Positions 26,863-36,005 of a stretch of 64,000 bases of DNA are shown here, piece after piece. The translations under genes were made by a program, and so were the position numbers. Source of the stretch: Hydrogenimonas sp. SS33 (GTDB taxonomy: Bacteria > Campylobacterota > Campylobacteria > Campylobacterales > Hydrogenimonadaceae). The stretch spans positions 1-64,000 of the forward strand of contig NZ_AP026369.1 in NCBI RefSeq assembly GCF_040436365.1. The letters run 5' to 3'. The notes under the pieces were generated by a model, which made no database searches, was not told where the DNA came from, and saw only the letters and a list, made by a program, of their open reading frames with translations. How positions within the stretch are numbered: position 1 is the first letter of the stretch; each line of letters starts with the position of its first letter.

Positions 26863-28052
26863 CCCTTTACATACTTCTCCACGACCCACTCCCCGAAGGG
26901 GAGGGAACAGGTAAAGGCGGGGGAGACGGCGTTGAGGATGTGGACGCTTTTCCCGTCCCCCTCGACGACGAAGTCCTGGACAAGCTCCAGGGTCCGGGTA
27001 TCCAGAAGCTGTGCCCGGATGCCCGGCGTGCTCCACCGGTCGAATTTTCTCTCGTCGATCTCTTTGACCATATCTCTTGCCAGATGGGCGAGCCGGCGTT
27101 TGGAGTATTTGCGAAACTCCTCGAAGGCCAGGGCTCGGAAGTGGAAGCGGTTTGTCATGAAGAGTTCGGCTTCGTAACGCAGAATCTCCAGCATATCCCG
27201 GCCGTCGAAGCGGTCGAACCCCCGGTAGTTTTCCCGCCAGAAGGCGGGGATGGCGGTGGGGCCTATTTTGACGGTGCCGTCGACGGTAACGGTGTAGTGG
27301 ACGCCCAGGAAGGGGTTTTTCAGGTTGGGGACCGGGTAGATGTTGGTTTTGACGGGGCGGTCGCTGTCACTGTATTTTAGGTAGACACCCTTGAAGGGCA
27401 GAATCGTGTAATTCTTGGAAAAACCGAAATCCCTGGCGATCTTGTCGGCGAAGAGGCCGGCGCAGTTGATGACACATCCGGCGCTGAAGGTGCCGGCGGG
27501 GGTTGCAATTTCGTTTTCACCCGCTTGTTTCAGGTAGGGGGTGCCCAGGTACAGACGGGCACCCCGTGCCACGACCTCCTCTTTCAGGGCGTGCACCACT
27601 GCCTTCGGGTCCACCGTCGCCGTGGTGGGGCTGTAGAGCGCCTTTTGGCAGGTGCGGATGTTGGGGTCGATTTTGGCCGTCTGCTCTTCGTCGATGATCG
27701 TCACCTCCACGCCGTTGGCGTGGCCCCGGCGCTCCAGCTCGTAGAGGGTCTCCACTTCGCTCTCATTCCGGGCGACGACCACTTTGGCGCAGGCGTTGAC
27801 AGGCAGGCCCTTTTCGCGGCAGAAGGCTTTCATACTGGCGTTGCCCTCCCGTGTAAAACGGGCTTTGAGGCTGTCGGCGGTATAGTAGAAACCGGCATGC
27901 AGCACCCCGCTGTTGCGGCCGCTGGCGTGCAACCCCACATCTCCCTCTTTTTCGATAATGCGAATGGAACTTTTCGGATACTTCTGCTGCAGAGCCCTGG
28001 CGATGCTCAGGCCGATGATGCCTGCACCGATAATAAGAAAGTCCGTTTTCAA
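26859..28052 (-). CDS. FAD-dependent oxidase, LhgO (L-2-hydroxyglutarate oxidase)-like
   Basis: About 397 residues. A Rossmann FAD motif opens the protein (FLIIGAGIIGLSIARALQQ), then HASGRNSGVLHAGFYY and SPTTATVDPKAVVHAL. Further on are INCAGLFADKIARDFG and a C-terminal LNAVSPAFTCSLPFGEWV, typical of L-2-hydroxyglutarate/L-2-hydroxyacid oxidases of the DAO superfamily. The likely reaction is oxidation of a 2-hydroxyacid with electrons to the membrane quinone pool. I chose TTG at 28052 after GGGGGA because it places the FAD motif at residue 3-4; the frame further upstream encodes an implausible 40-residue extension. It is convergent with lutC, also a hydroxyacid pathway. Confidence 0.85.
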   Translation of the reverse strand: MKTDFLIIGAGIIGLSIARALQQKYPKSSIRIIEKEGDVGLHASGRNSGVLHAGFYYTADSLKARFTREGNASMKAFCREKGLPVNACAKVVVARNESEVETLYELERRGHANGVEVTIIDEEQTAKIDPNIRTCQKALYSPTTATVDPKAVVHALKEEVVARGARLYLGTPYLKQAGENEIATPAGTFSAGCVINCAGLFADKIARDFGFSKNYTILPFKGVYLKYSDSDRPVKTNIYPVPNLKNPFLGVHYTVTVDGTVKIGPTAIPAFWRENYRGFDRFDGRDMLEILRYEAELFMTNRFHFRALAFEEFRKYSKRRLAHLARDMVKEIDERKFDRWSTPGIRAQLLDTRTLELVQDFVVEGDGKSVHILNAVSPAFTCSLPFGEWVVEKYVKG

Positions 28053-28165
28053 AACAGATCCCCCGCCTTTGCGAATTTGCAGAATTATATCAAATAGCCG
28101 TCGGTAAGCGGCTCTGAAACCAAATTTGGATATAATGGAACATATTTTGTGAAAAAGGAGAAAAA

Positions 28166-28381
28166 ATGGCAAGTGTTGTCAAAGTGATCGAAGTGATCGC
28201 TCAGTCGAAAAAGAGCTGGGAGGATGCCGCTGACAATGCGGTCAGAGAAGCTTCGAAGAGTGTCGAAAATATCAAATCCATCTATATTCAGGATATGAGT
28301 GCCAAAGTGGAGAACGGGAAAATCGTTCTCTATCGGGTAAATGCCAAAATATCCTTTGTTGTCGGGAAAAAGAAAAAGTAA
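28166..28381 (+). CDS. Dodecin (flavin-binding)
   Basis: A 71-residue dodecin, a small protein forming dodecameric shells that bind flavins. Family features are KVIEVIAQSKKSWEDAADNA, SVENIKSIYIQDMSAKVENG and a final basic strand (ISFVVGKKKK). The N-terminus is preceded by AAAAAGGAG. The likely role is flavin storage or buffering. It is monocistronic, with a strong terminator after it. Confidence 0.93.
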   Translation: MASVVKVIEVIAQSKKSWEDAADNAVREASKSVENIKSIYIQDMSAKVENGKIVLYRVNAKISFVVGKKKK

Positions 28382-28393
28382 CTGATTCGCAGA

Positions 28394-28417
28394 GGGCTCT
28401 TTCCGAAGAAAGAGCCC
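28394..28417. terminator. Bidirectional terminator, dodecin / malic enzyme
   Basis: A perfect 10-bp stem GGGCTCTTTC-CGAA-GAAAGAGCCC lies between two convergent stops, 13 bp after dodecin and 10 bp after the malic enzyme gene. Confidence 0.8.
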
Positions 28418-28426
28418 GAAAAGAAT

Positions 28427-29731
28427 TTAGAGCTTGCCGTCGAGGTGATCGGCGAGGCGCTGCAGCTTAACTTTGTAGGCGTCGAGGTCGAAATCTTTGA
28501 CCCGGGCGACACCGTCTTCCACGGCTGCCTGGGCCACGGCGGAAGCCACATAGACCAGGACACGGCGGTCGAAGGGAGAGGGGATGATGTAGTCGGGCCC
28601 GAACTCCATGCAGGTGCGGCCGTGGGCTTTCATGACATGCTCGGGCACCTTCTCTTTGGCCAGAGCCGCGAGGGCTTTGGAGGCGGCCATCTTCATGTTT
28701 TCGGTGATCTTGGTGGCCCGGACATCCAGGGCGCCGCGGAAGATCTGGGGGAAGCCCAGAACGTTGTTGACCTGGTTGGGGAAGTCACTGCGGCCGGTGC
28801 CGATGATGACATCCGGGCGTGCCTCTTTGGCGACGGGAGGCATGATTTCGGGTACTGGGTTGGCACAGGCGAAGATGATGGGGCTCTCTTCTGTCATTGT
28901 CTTGACCCACTCGGGCTTGATCAGATCGGGGCCGGAGAGGCCGAGGACCATGTCGGCGCCCTTCATGGCATCTTCGAGGGTGCGGTCGGGGGTCTCGAAA
29001 GCGAATTCCTGCTTGTATTTGTTGAGGTCCGTCCGTCCGCTGTGGATGACCCCTTTGGAGTCGAGCATCGTGATGTTCTTGACACCCAGCTGCTTGTACA
29101 TGCGGGCACAGGCGATTCCGGAGGCACCGGCGCCGATGACGACCACTTTGAGGTCTTCGGGCTTTTTGCCGGTCATCTCCAAAACGTTGATGAGACCGGC
29201 GGTGGTGATGACGGCGGTTCCGTGCTGGTCGTCGTGGAAGACGGGAACGTTACAGATCTCCTTGAGGCGGTCTTCGATCTCGAAACATTTGGGTGCATTG
29301 ATGTCTTCGAGGTTGATGCCTCCGAAGGTGTCGGCGATGCGGGCGACGGTTTCGATGATCTCTTCGGGATCTTTGGTGTTGAGCTCGATATCGACGGCGT
29401 CGACGTTGGCGAAGGTCTTGAAGAGAACCGCTTTTCCCTCCATGACCGGCTTGGAGCCGAGGTGGCCGATGTCTCCCAGCCCCAGGACGGCGGTTCCGTC
29501 ACTGATGACGGCGACCAGGTTGCCTTTGTTGGTGTACTCGTAGGCTGCCTCTTCGTCTTTTTCGATCTCGAGGCAGGGGTAGGCGACGCCGGGGCTGTAG
29601 GCCATGGCCAGCTCTTTTTCGGTGTCGCAGGGCTTGGTGATCAGGGTGCCGATCTTGCCGTTGGTATCGAATTCGTTACGTGCTTTGTGATACTGGAGGG
29701 ATTCTTCTTTGAATTTCTCATTGTTGCTCAT
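28427..29731 (-). CDS. Malic enzyme (oxaloacetate-decarboxylating, NAD(P))
   Basis: A 434-residue malic enzyme converting malate to pyruvate and CO2 with NAD(P) reduction. Motifs are AYSPGVAYPCLEI, LGLGDIGHLGSKPVMEGKA, FHDDQHGTAVITTAGL (metal/substrate site) and the dinucleotide loop VVIGAGASGIACARMY. It lacks the phosphotransacetylase-like C-terminal domain of long MaeB, so it is the short bacterial form. Coenzyme preference is not assignable. A CAGGAGAG ribosome site precedes the ATG. It lies 457 bp from the Oad operon, which acts on the same metabolites. Confidence 0.95.
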   Translation of the reverse strand: MSNNEKFKEESLQYHKARNEFDTNGKIGTLITKPCDTEKELAMAYSPGVAYPCLEIEKDEEAAYEYTNKGNLVAVISDGTAVLGLGDIGHLGSKPVMEGKAVLFKTFANVDAVDIELNTKDPEEIIETVARIADTFGGINLEDINAPKCFEIEDRLKEICNVPVFHDDQHGTAVITTAGLINVLEMTGKKPEDLKVVVIGAGASGIACARMYKQLGVKNITMLDSKGVIHSGRTDLNKYKQEFAFETPDRTLEDAMKGADMVLGLSGPDLIKPEWVKTMTEESPIIFACANPVPEIMPPVAKEARPDVIIGTGRSDFPNQVNNVLGFPQIFRGALDVRATKITENMKMAASKALAALAKEKVPEHVMKAHGRTCMEFGPDYIIPSPFDRRVLVYVASAVAQAAVEDGVARVKDFDLDAYKVKLQRLADHLDGKL

Positions 29732-29906
29732 GTTGCTCTCCTGGTTGATTTGGATTTGATTACCATTCTACACTCTTTTATCTCCCTGTTTGATATATTG
29801 GAGAGCGATAGCCCGATTCCGCCGGGAAAATGTCACTTTTATACACACTCTCTATATTTATGGTTGGTGAAAGTAAAAGTTGGTCATAATCGGATCACTA
29901 CATAAT

Positions 29907-30173
29907 GGGCACCTCTAAAAACCAATGCCCAGCCATAGAAGGCAAAGAGAGCGTCGGATTTCGTGAAAGGCGGGCGTTGGGCTACCCGAAGGTAACTCAA
30001 GGAGAGTTTTTGCGAAAGACGATGCTCACTTTGCCTTCCCTCCGGGCTTTGCGAGCTTTTACGCATACCGCGTTGCCGCTCCTTGAATTGGCTTTGGCCA
30101 GTCCTGTGTCGCGTCACCTTGTCTGCGTAAAAGCTCGCAAAGCTATGGCGGGGATGGTTTTTTAGAGGTGCCC
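29907..30173. mobile_element. 267-bp MITE-like element with terminal inverted repeats
   Basis: The left end GGGCACCTCTAAAAACC is matched by the inverted right end GGTTTTTTAGAGGTGCCC. With a few mismatches the inverted similarity runs about 31 bp inward, to CCATAG/CTATGG. A second internal inverted repeat pairs CTTTGCGAGCTTTTACGCA (30047-30065) with its complement (30124-30142). No transposase is encoded; the short ORFs inside look like non-protein. The ends resemble IS5-like termini, but that is a recollection, not a match. No clean target duplication is seen. The rest of the 29732-30188 gap holds the malic-enzyme upstream region and nothing else I can identify. Confidence 0.75.
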
Positions 30174-30188
30174 CAATAGGAAACAGCC

Positions 30189-30455
30189 ATGGAAGATATG
30201 GTCGCGGAGTCGTTCAAATATACGATATTGGGAATGGGTGTCGTCTTTGGCTTTCTCTATTCCCTCGTGTTGCTGTTGCGGTTGCAGAAGCTTCTGATCG
30301 CAAGGTTTTTCGGGAAAGCGCGGCGCGGGGCCGTCGTACCGGCGGCGCCGAGGCAGCGGAGCTGGCAGGGGGACGAGATACGCCGGCGGCGGAAGAAGAC
30401 GGCCGCCATCATCGCGGCTGTGCACCACCACAAGAGGGAAGGAAAAGCACGATGA
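30189..30455 (+). CDS. oadG: Oxaloacetate decarboxylase gamma subunit (OadG-like)
   Basis: An 88-residue protein with one N-terminal transmembrane helix (about residues 10-30: YTILGMGVVFGFLYSLVLLL) and a basic soluble tail ending in HHHKREGKAR. This is the layout of OadG, the assembly subunit that bridges OadA and OadB. The start is 15 bp from the MITE-like element, so the promoter of the operon may lie in or beyond it. It overlaps oadA by ATGA. Confidence 0.8.
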   Translation: MEDMVAESFKYTILGMGVVFGFLYSLVLLLRLQKLLIARFFGKARRGAVVPAAPRQRSWQGDEIRRRRKKTAAIIAAVHHHKREGKAR

Positions 30456-32290
30456 AGAAAAAGTATATCGATGTCATGGACACCAGTTTCAGGGACGGAT
30501 TCCAGTCGGTCTTCGGAGGCCGGGTACTGATGGAGGATTTCCTTCCCGCCGTGGAGGCGGCGCGGGAAGCGGGCATTACCCATTTCGAATTCGGCGGCGG
30601 GGCCCGTTTCCAGAGCCTCTACTTCTACCTTCAGGAAGACGCTTTCGAAATGATGGACAGGTTCCGTGAAAAGGCGGGGCCCGACGCCAACCTCCAGACC
30701 CTCGCCCGCGGCATCAACACCGTTATGCTCGATACGGGCAGCCGGGAGCTCATAGACCTGCACGCCAGGCTTTTCAAAAAACACGGCACGACCACCATTC
30801 GCAACTTCGATGCCCTCAACGATGTGGACAACCTCGCCTTCAGTGCCGAATGCATCCACCATCACGGCCTCAGGCACGAAGTGGTCATCACCGTCATGGA
30901 CCTCCCCCCTGGATGCACCGGGGCCCATGACCCTGAATTCTACGAACAGATTCTGCGCAAAATACTCGATTCCAAACTCCCTTTCGACAGTCTCTGCTTC
31001 AAGGATGCCAGCGGGACTGCCAATCCCAACAAGATTTACGAGACGATCAGCCGTGCAAGAAAGCTTTTGCCCGAAAGTATGCATATCAGGCTCCATACCC
31101 ACGAAACGGCGGGGACCAGCGTCGCCTGCTATCTGGCGGCTCTGGAAGCGGGTGTGGACGGCATCGACCTGGCGGTCGCACCCGTAAGCGGCGGAACGAG
31201 TCAGCCCGACATTCTGACGCTGATGCATGCGCTTAAAGGGGGACGGTACGATCTCGGCGGCCTCGACCCCGAGAAGATACTGGTTTACGAAGAGGTGCTG
31301 CAGGATTGCCTGAGCGACTACTTCATTCCGCCGGAAGCGACCCGCGTGTCGCCCCTCATCCCTTTCTCGCCCATGCCCGGCGGCGCCCTGACGGCCAATA
31401 CCCAGATGATGCGGGACAACGGTATGCTGGACAAGTTCCCCGAAGTGATCCGCGCCATGCGGGAAGTGGTGGAAAAGGGGGGCTACGGCACCTCCGTCAC
31501 GCCGGTTTCCCAGTTCTATTGGCAGCAGGCATTCAACAATGTCATGTTCGGGCCCTGGAAGAAGATCGCCGACGGGTACGGCCGCATGGTGCTGGGATAT
31601 TTCGGCAAGACACCGGTGGCGCCCGACCCCGAAATCGTCAGGATCGCTTCCGAGCAGCTGGGCCTGGAACCGACTACCGAAAACCCCCTCGACATCGCCG
31701 ACCGGGACGAGAAGAAGTCCATCGCCTACTGGAAAAGCATGCTGCAGAAAGAGGGGATCGAAACGACGGAGGAGAATATCTTCATCGCCGCGTCGTGCCA
31801 GGAGAAAGGGATCGCCTTCCTCAAAGGCGAAAGCCCGCTGATGGTGCGCAAAAAGAGCATGATGGAAGCGGAAACACAGAGTAAACAGGCGGCTACCCCC
31901 AAAGAGAACGAAAAGGCGGCGGCGTCGCTCTATACGGTTGTCGTGGAGGGGGAGACCTTCCATGTCAAAGTGGTCGAGGGCGACGTGGAGGTGGTCGAAC
32001 CGGCACCGGCCGCCGCGGCGCCGAAAAGGGCGGAAGAGAAACCGGCTACACCGGCCCCCGCATCCGAAGCGGGCGAAGGGGAGGCGGTGACGGCCCAGAT
32101 TCCCGGAACCGTGGTGAAAATTCTCAAAAAGACGGGAGAGCGGGTCGAAGCGGACGAGGTGATCATGGTCATCGAGGCGATGAAGATGGAGATCGAAGTG
32201 ACGGCTCCCAGGGCGGGCGTGGTGAGCGACATCGCCGTGGAGGCGGGCCAGAGTGTCCAGGAAGGGCAGGTGCTCGCCCATGTTCGGTAA
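30452..32290 (+). CDS. oadA: Oxaloacetate decarboxylase alpha / pyruvate carboxylase B-type subunit
   Basis: A 612-residue carboxyltransferase with a biotin carrier. The DRE-TIM barrel (about residues 1-270) has DTSFRDGFQS, the metal site RLHTHETAG and FKDASGTANPNK with the active-site lysine. The conserved carboxylase domain follows, then an Ala/Pro/Glu-rich linker (about 480-535) and a biotinyl domain with EAMKME, biotin on K578. With OadB and OadG adjacent, the simplest reading is the sodium-pumping decarboxylase that turns oxaloacetate into pyruvate. The same subunit type also serves two-subunit pyruvate carboxylase (PycB), so reverse use is possible. Confidence 0.93.
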   Translation: MKKKYIDVMDTSFRDGFQSVFGGRVLMEDFLPAVEAAREAGITHFEFGGGARFQSLYFYLQEDAFEMMDRFREKAGPDANLQTLARGINTVMLDTGSRELIDLHARLFKKHGTTTIRNFDALNDVDNLAFSAECIHHHGLRHEVVITVMDLPPGCTGAHDPEFYEQILRKILDSKLPFDSLCFKDASGTANPNKIYETISRARKLLPESMHIRLHTHETAGTSVACYLAALEAGVDGIDLAVAPVSGGTSQPDILTLMHALKGGRYDLGGLDPEKILVYEEVLQDCLSDYFIPPEATRVSPLIPFSPMPGGALTANTQMMRDNGMLDKFPEVIRAMREVVEKGGYGTSVTPVSQFYWQQAFNNVMFGPWKKIADGYGRMVLGYFGKTPVAPDPEIVRIASEQLGLEPTTENPLDIADRDEKKSIAYWKSMLQKEGIETTEENIFIAASCQEKGIAFLKGESPLMVRKKSMMEAETQSKQAATPKENEKAAASLYTVVVEGETFHVKVVEGDVEVVEPAPAAAAPKRAEEKPATPAPASEAGEGEAVTAQIPGTVVKILKKTGERVEADEVIMVIEAMKMEIEVTAPRAGVVSDIAVEAGQSVQEGQVLAHVR

Positions 32291-32302
32291 CGGGAGCGGC
32301 AA

Positions 32303-33643
32303 ATGAAGCGGTTTCTGGCGCTGATGCTGCTTCTCTGTTTCGCTTTCGGTACGGCCCTCTCGGCCTTGGAAACCGGGCCGATGCCAAAGAAAGAGACTGC
32401 GGCGGCCGCCCATCCCCAAAAAGAGGCGACGAGCCATGACAAAAGCATCCTGGGGCTTCTGGGCTCCTTTTACAAGACCACAGGCATCTACGCCCTGATG
32501 CACCCCGAAAGCCCCCAGGCGAAGGTGGAAGGGGAGAAGGGGACCCCCTTTCAGCGCTCCTGGGGGCGGGTCATCATGATCGGCGTGGCGATGATACTCT
32601 TCTATCTCGCCATCGCCAAGGGGTTCGAACCCCTGCTGCTGCTTCCCATCGGGTTCGGCGGTCTGCTGGCCAACATCCCCATTGCGAACATGACCGCCCC
32701 CGAAGGGTTTCTGGGCATCATCTACCATGCCGGCATCGCCAACGAATTTTTCCCGCTGCTCATCTTCATGGGGGTGGGGGCGATGACCGACTTCGGCCCG
32801 CTGCTGGCCAACCCCAAAACGGCCCTGCTGGGAGGGGCGGCGCAGTTTGGCATCTTCGCCACGCTGCTGGGGGCGGCGGCATTGAGCCAGTACACCTCTC
32901 TATTCGACTTTTCCCTGCAGGATTGCGCCGCCATCTCCATCATCGGCGGTGCCGACGGCCCCACCTCCATCTTCATCGCCGCCAAGCTCGCCCCCGACCT
33001 ATTGGGCGCCATCGCCGTGGCGGCCTACTCCTACATGGCGCTGGTGCCGGTCATTCAGCCCCCCATCATGAAGGCGCTCACGACCAAAAAAGAGCGGCAG
33101 ATCGTCATGAAGCAGCAGCGGAAGGTCCACAGGCTCGAAAAACTTTTCCTGCCCATCATCATACTGATTCTCAGCATCTTCATCCTGCCCCAGTCCACCC
33201 CTCTCATCGGCGCTTTCACCTTCGGCAACTTCGCCAAAGAGTCGGGGGTCGTCAACCGCCTCAGCGACACGATGCAAAACGCCCTCATCAACATCGTCAC
33301 CATCCTGCTGGGGCTGGGCGTCGGCTCCAAACTGGCGGCGGAGAATTTCCTGGTGCCCGACACCCTGGGTATTCTTCTGCTCGGTGTCCTGGCTTTCGCC
33401 ATCGGAACCGCCTCGGGCGTGCTGATGGGCAAGCTGATGAACCTCTTCTACAAAGAGCCCATCAATCCGCTCATCGGTGCGGCGGGGGTTTCCGCCGTGC
33501 CCATGTCGGCGCGGGTCGTCAACAAGATGGGGCTTGAATCCAAACCGGGCAACGTCCTGCTGATGCACGCCATGGGCCCCAATGTGGCGGGTGTCATCGG
33601 TTCCGCGGTGACGGCGGGTATTCTCATCTCCATTTTCAGTTAG
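32303..33643 (+). CDS. oadB: Oxaloacetate decarboxylase beta subunit, Na+ pump
   Basis: A 446-residue polytopic membrane subunit that couples carboxybiotin decarboxylation to sodium export. Family blocks are [62 protein letters not shown] and [17 protein letters not shown]. An extra N-terminal segment of about 60 residues begins like a signal peptide ([21 protein letters not shown]), followed by a KE-rich stretch before the canonical start of the family. It begins 12 bp after oadA. Confidence 0.95.
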   Translation: MKRFLALMLLLCFAFGTALSALETGPMPKKETAAAAHPQKEATSHDKSILGLLGSFYKTTGIYALMHPESPQAKVEGEKGTPFQRSWGRVIMIGVAMILFYLAIAKGFEPLLLLPIGFGGLLANIPIANMTAPEGFLGIIYHAGIANEFFPLLIFMGVGAMTDFGPLLANPKTALLGGAAQFGIFATLLGAAALSQYTSLFDFSLQDCAAISIIGGADGPTSIFIAAKLAPDLLGAIAVAAYSYMALVPVIQPPIMKALTTKKERQIVMKQQRKVHRLEKLFLPIIILILSIFILPQSTPLIGAFTFGNFAKESGVVNRLSDTMQNALINIVTILLGLGVGSKLAAENFLVPDTLGILLLGVLAFAIGTASGVLMGKLMNLFYKEPINPLIGAAGVSAVPMSARVVNKMGLESKPGNVLLMHAMGPNVAGVIGSAVTAGILISIFS

Positions 33644-33969
33644 CGCCGGATTCTCCGGAGTATGGACGTTTTCGGGGACAGATCCAATGTGCCTTAACCG
33701 ATATTAGCCAAGCCCGGGTTTTGACGGGGACTGATAGTCCCTGCACCCCCCTCTAAAGCTTGAAATCGAAGATTTCGGGAAGAAGAAGTCCAATGTCTGC
33801 ACCTTAATACAAAACTGAAAGAACAGAAGAAAAAAATTCACATAAAAATCAAGGAAAATTTTTTGGATAAACTCTTAAAATACATTTTAACACAGCAAGA
33901 AACATTCTGCTTGCATCCCGGAGTGTGTGGAGCCTCCGGATGAACCACGCTGTAGAAAAGGTCTGAGAG
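33644..33969. other. 326-bp intergenic region
   Basis: It contains a short CCGGATTCTCCGG palindrome just after oadB and the decayed hairpin element copy C (33700-33785). An AT-rich tract of about 110 bp follows, with candidate -10 sequences (TTAAAATAC near 33886). A CCGGA..TCCGG palindrome lies around 33918-33940, about 30 bp before the PAS gene. I see no ORF. Confidence 0.6.
33700..33785 (-). repeat. Multi-hairpin interspersed element, copy C (decayed)
   Basis: Reverse orientation. It retains the GGGACTGATAGTCCC hairpin, the CACCCCCCTCTAAAGCTT block and GAAATCGAAGATTTC. The GATATTA end and the AAGCCCGGGTTTTGACGGGG stretch align with copy D after a deletion of about 12 bp. The GACGTTACGC hairpin is no longer recognisable. 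Unlike copies A, B, D and E, it does not point at a start codon. Confidence 0.65.
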
Positions 33970-34479
33970 ATGAAGAAAGGTACCAGAATCGTCAACTTCA
34001 AAACGGGCAAAGTCATTGAAAAAGCAGAACCGGTCGATGAGGAGGTCTATTTCGACGGCGGTGTGATGATTACGGAAACCGACTTGAAAGGTGTTATTAC
34101 CTATGTCAACAAAAAGTTTCGGGAGATGACCGGTTATACCAGGGAAGAATTAATAGGCGCACCCCATAGCATCATCCGCCACCCGGATATGCCGAAAGGG
34201 GCTTTCAGAAGCATGTGGGAAACCCTGAAAGAGGGAAAGATATGGCGGGGATATGTCAAAAATCTCAGAAAAGACGGAAAGTATTACTGGGTTTTGGTCT
34301 ATGTGCAGCCCAAATATGATGAAAACGGGGATGTGGTCGGATATATTGCGGGCAGGAAGGTTGCCGATCCGCAGAAGGTCAAACAAGCGGAGATGATGTA
34401 TGAACAGTTTGGCGCTGACGAGTTGGCGGATGAAGAAATCTTTGACTGCTCATATCATGAATATATAGAAAGCAAGTGA
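33970..34479 (+). CDS. CetB-like single PAS-domain protein, paralogue
   Basis: A 169-residue cytoplasmic PAS protein, clearly paralogous to the one at 3868-4320. It has the same N-terminal pattern (NFKTGK, AEPVDEEVYFDGGVMITETD), KFREMTGYTREELIG and the GYVKNLRKDGKYYW block. It differs by a 25-residue acidic C-terminal tail ending in SYHEYIESK, which could be the partner-binding part. FAD binding and an energy-taxis role with a CetA-like membrane protein are inferred from the family. No chemoreceptor gene is adjacent. It has an AT-rich upstream region. Confidence 0.85.
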   Translation: MKKGTRIVNFKTGKVIEKAEPVDEEVYFDGGVMITETDLKGVITYVNKKFREMTGYTREELIGAPHSIIRHPDMPKGAFRSMWETLKEGKIWRGYVKNLRKDGKYYWVLVYVQPKYDENGDVVGYIAGRKVADPQKVKQAEMMYEQFGADELADEEIFDCSYHEYIESK

Positions 34480-34534
34480 GCGGTTTTCTGCAATGAAGTC
34501 ATTAAGTCGGAGGTTTTTGTTCTGAAAAAAGGAG

Positions 34535-34621
34535 TGGTGCGGACGAGAGGACTTGAACCTCCACGGGCTAATGCCCACTAGAACCTGAATCTAGCGCGTC
34601 TACCAATTCCGCCACGTCCGC
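34535..34621 (-). tRNA. tRNA-Leu (CAG)
   Basis: An 87-nt cloverleaf with a long variable arm. The acceptor is GCGGACG/CGTCCGC and CCA is encoded. The anticodon stem CTAGA/TCTAG encloses TTCAGGT, giving anticodon CAG. The T-loop is GTTCAAGTC. Confidence 0.95.
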
Positions 34622-34706
34622 GTGAATTGGACTGAAAGTATACAAAAGCATTCTTAAATAAAAGTTTAAATAAAATTGTTTTCGAATATAAATAAAAAGG
34701 TGAGAG

Positions 34707-36005
34707 ATGTTGTTGATAAAAACAACCGACAGTGACTTTAAAGAAAAATTTGAAGAGATTCTGGGACGCGGGGCGATGGATATGGAGCATGTGGCTTCCA
34801 TTGTCGGCGGCATCATCAAAGAGATCCGCAGCGAGGGCAACGGCGCACTGAAGCGGCATATCGAAAAGTTCGACCGCTGGAAGCCCGAGAGCGACGCCGA
34901 CCTGATGGTCGACCCCGCCGAAATGAAAAAGGCGTACGAAGCGCTGGATAGCAGGCTGCGTGACGCGCTGCATCTGGCATACGAGCGGATCGCGCGCTAC
35001 CACGAGAAACAGATGCCCAAAAGCTGGATCGATTTCGACGAGGCGGGCAACGTGCTGGGGCAGAAGGTGACGCCGGTAGAGAGAGCGGGGCTTTACATTC
35101 CCGGCGGCAAGGCGGCCTACCCCAGTTCGCTGCTGATGAACGCCATTCCCGCCATCGTGGCGGGGGTCGGGGAGATCGTCGTGGCGACCCCCACGCCCGA
35201 GAATGAGATTAACCATCTGGTCCTGGCGGCGGCACACCTGTGCGGTGTGAAAAAGATGTTCAAGATGGGAGGCGCCAGCGCCATCGCCGCCATGGCCTAC
35301 GGGACCGAGACGGTTCCCAAGGTCGATGTGATCACCGGGCCCGGCAATATCTTCGTCGCCACGGCGAAAAAGATGGTCTACGGCGACGTCAACATCGACA
35401 TGATCGCCGGCCCGAGCGAAATCGGCATTCTGGCCGACGGGTCGGCAATACCCGACTATCTCGCCATCGACCTGCTCTCCCAGGCGGAGCACGACGAGAT
35501 GGCCAGTTCCATTCTCATCACCCCCGATGCCGAACTGGCGGAAGCGGTGCGGGAGCTAGTCTATGTGGAGCTGGCGAAGCTGGAGCGCCAGGCCATCGCC
35601 CGCAAATCGATCGAGGAGCGGGGGGCGGTCATCGTGACCGAAACGATGGAGGAGGCGATCGGACTGATGAACCGCATCGCCCCCGAGCATCTGGAGGTGA
35701 TGACTGCCAATCCCTTCGAACTGCTGCCCAAAATCAAACATGCCGGCGCCATTTTCATGGGGCAGTTCACCCCCGAACCCATCGGCGACTACATCGCCGG
35801 CCCCAACCATACGCTGCCCACGGGCGGCACGGCGAAGTTCTACTCGCCCCTGAATGTGGAGAATTTCCTGAAAAAATCCTCCATCATCAGCATGAGCGAA
35901 GAGGGGATAGAGGCGATCGGCGACGCCTGCGCCCTGCTGGCCCGCACCGAAGGGCTGACCGCCCATGAACGCTCCGTGCTCGTACGGTTGGACGGGAAAC
36001 AGTAA
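34707..36005 (+). CDS. hisD: Histidinol dehydrogenase
   Basis: A 432-residue zinc enzyme that performs the last two oxidations of histidine biosynthesis, histidinol to histidine. Motifs are ERAGLYIPGGKAAYPSSLLM, TGPGNIFVATAKKMVYG, DMIAGPSEIGILAD, LLSQAEHDEMA (zinc ligands Q and H) and AGPNHTLPTGGTAKF (catalytic H). Full length, with no other his gene nearby. An AAAAGGTGAG ribosome site precedes the ATG. The stop codon and the last codons fall within a GTGAAC-type heptamer repeat. Confidence 0.97.
   Translation: MLLIKTTDSDFKEKFEEILGRGAMDMEHVASIVGGIIKEIRSEGNGALKRHIEKFDRWKPESDADLMVDPAEMKKAYEALDSRLRDALHLAYERIARYHEKQMPKSWIDFDEAGNVLGQKVTPVERAGLYIPGGKAAYPSSLLMNAIPAIVAGVGEIVVATPTPENEINHLVLAAAHLCGVKKMFKMGGASAIAAMAYGTETVPKVDVITGPGNIFVATAKKMVYGDVNIDMIAGPSEIGILADGSAIPDYLAIDLLSQAEHDEMASSILITPDAELAEAVRELVYVELAKLERQAIARKSIEERGAVIVTETMEEAIGLMNRIAPEHLEVMTANPFELLPKIKHAGAIFMGQFTPEPIGDYIAGPNHTLPTGGTAKFYSPLNVENFLKKSSIISMSEEGIEAIGDACALLARTEGLTAHERSVLVRLDGKQ

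Noticed and set aside
28053-28172. N-terminal extension of the LhgO-like oxidase (start at 28172)
   Set aside because: The extra 40 residues lie upstream of the FAD-binding motif that should be at the extreme N-terminus. A TTG with a good ribosome site at 28052 fits the family.
29884-30165. Two short ORFs, one on each strand, inside the MITE-like element
   Set aside because: They cover the inverted repeats themselves, show no domain-like pattern and have no ribosome site. They are by-products of the repeat.
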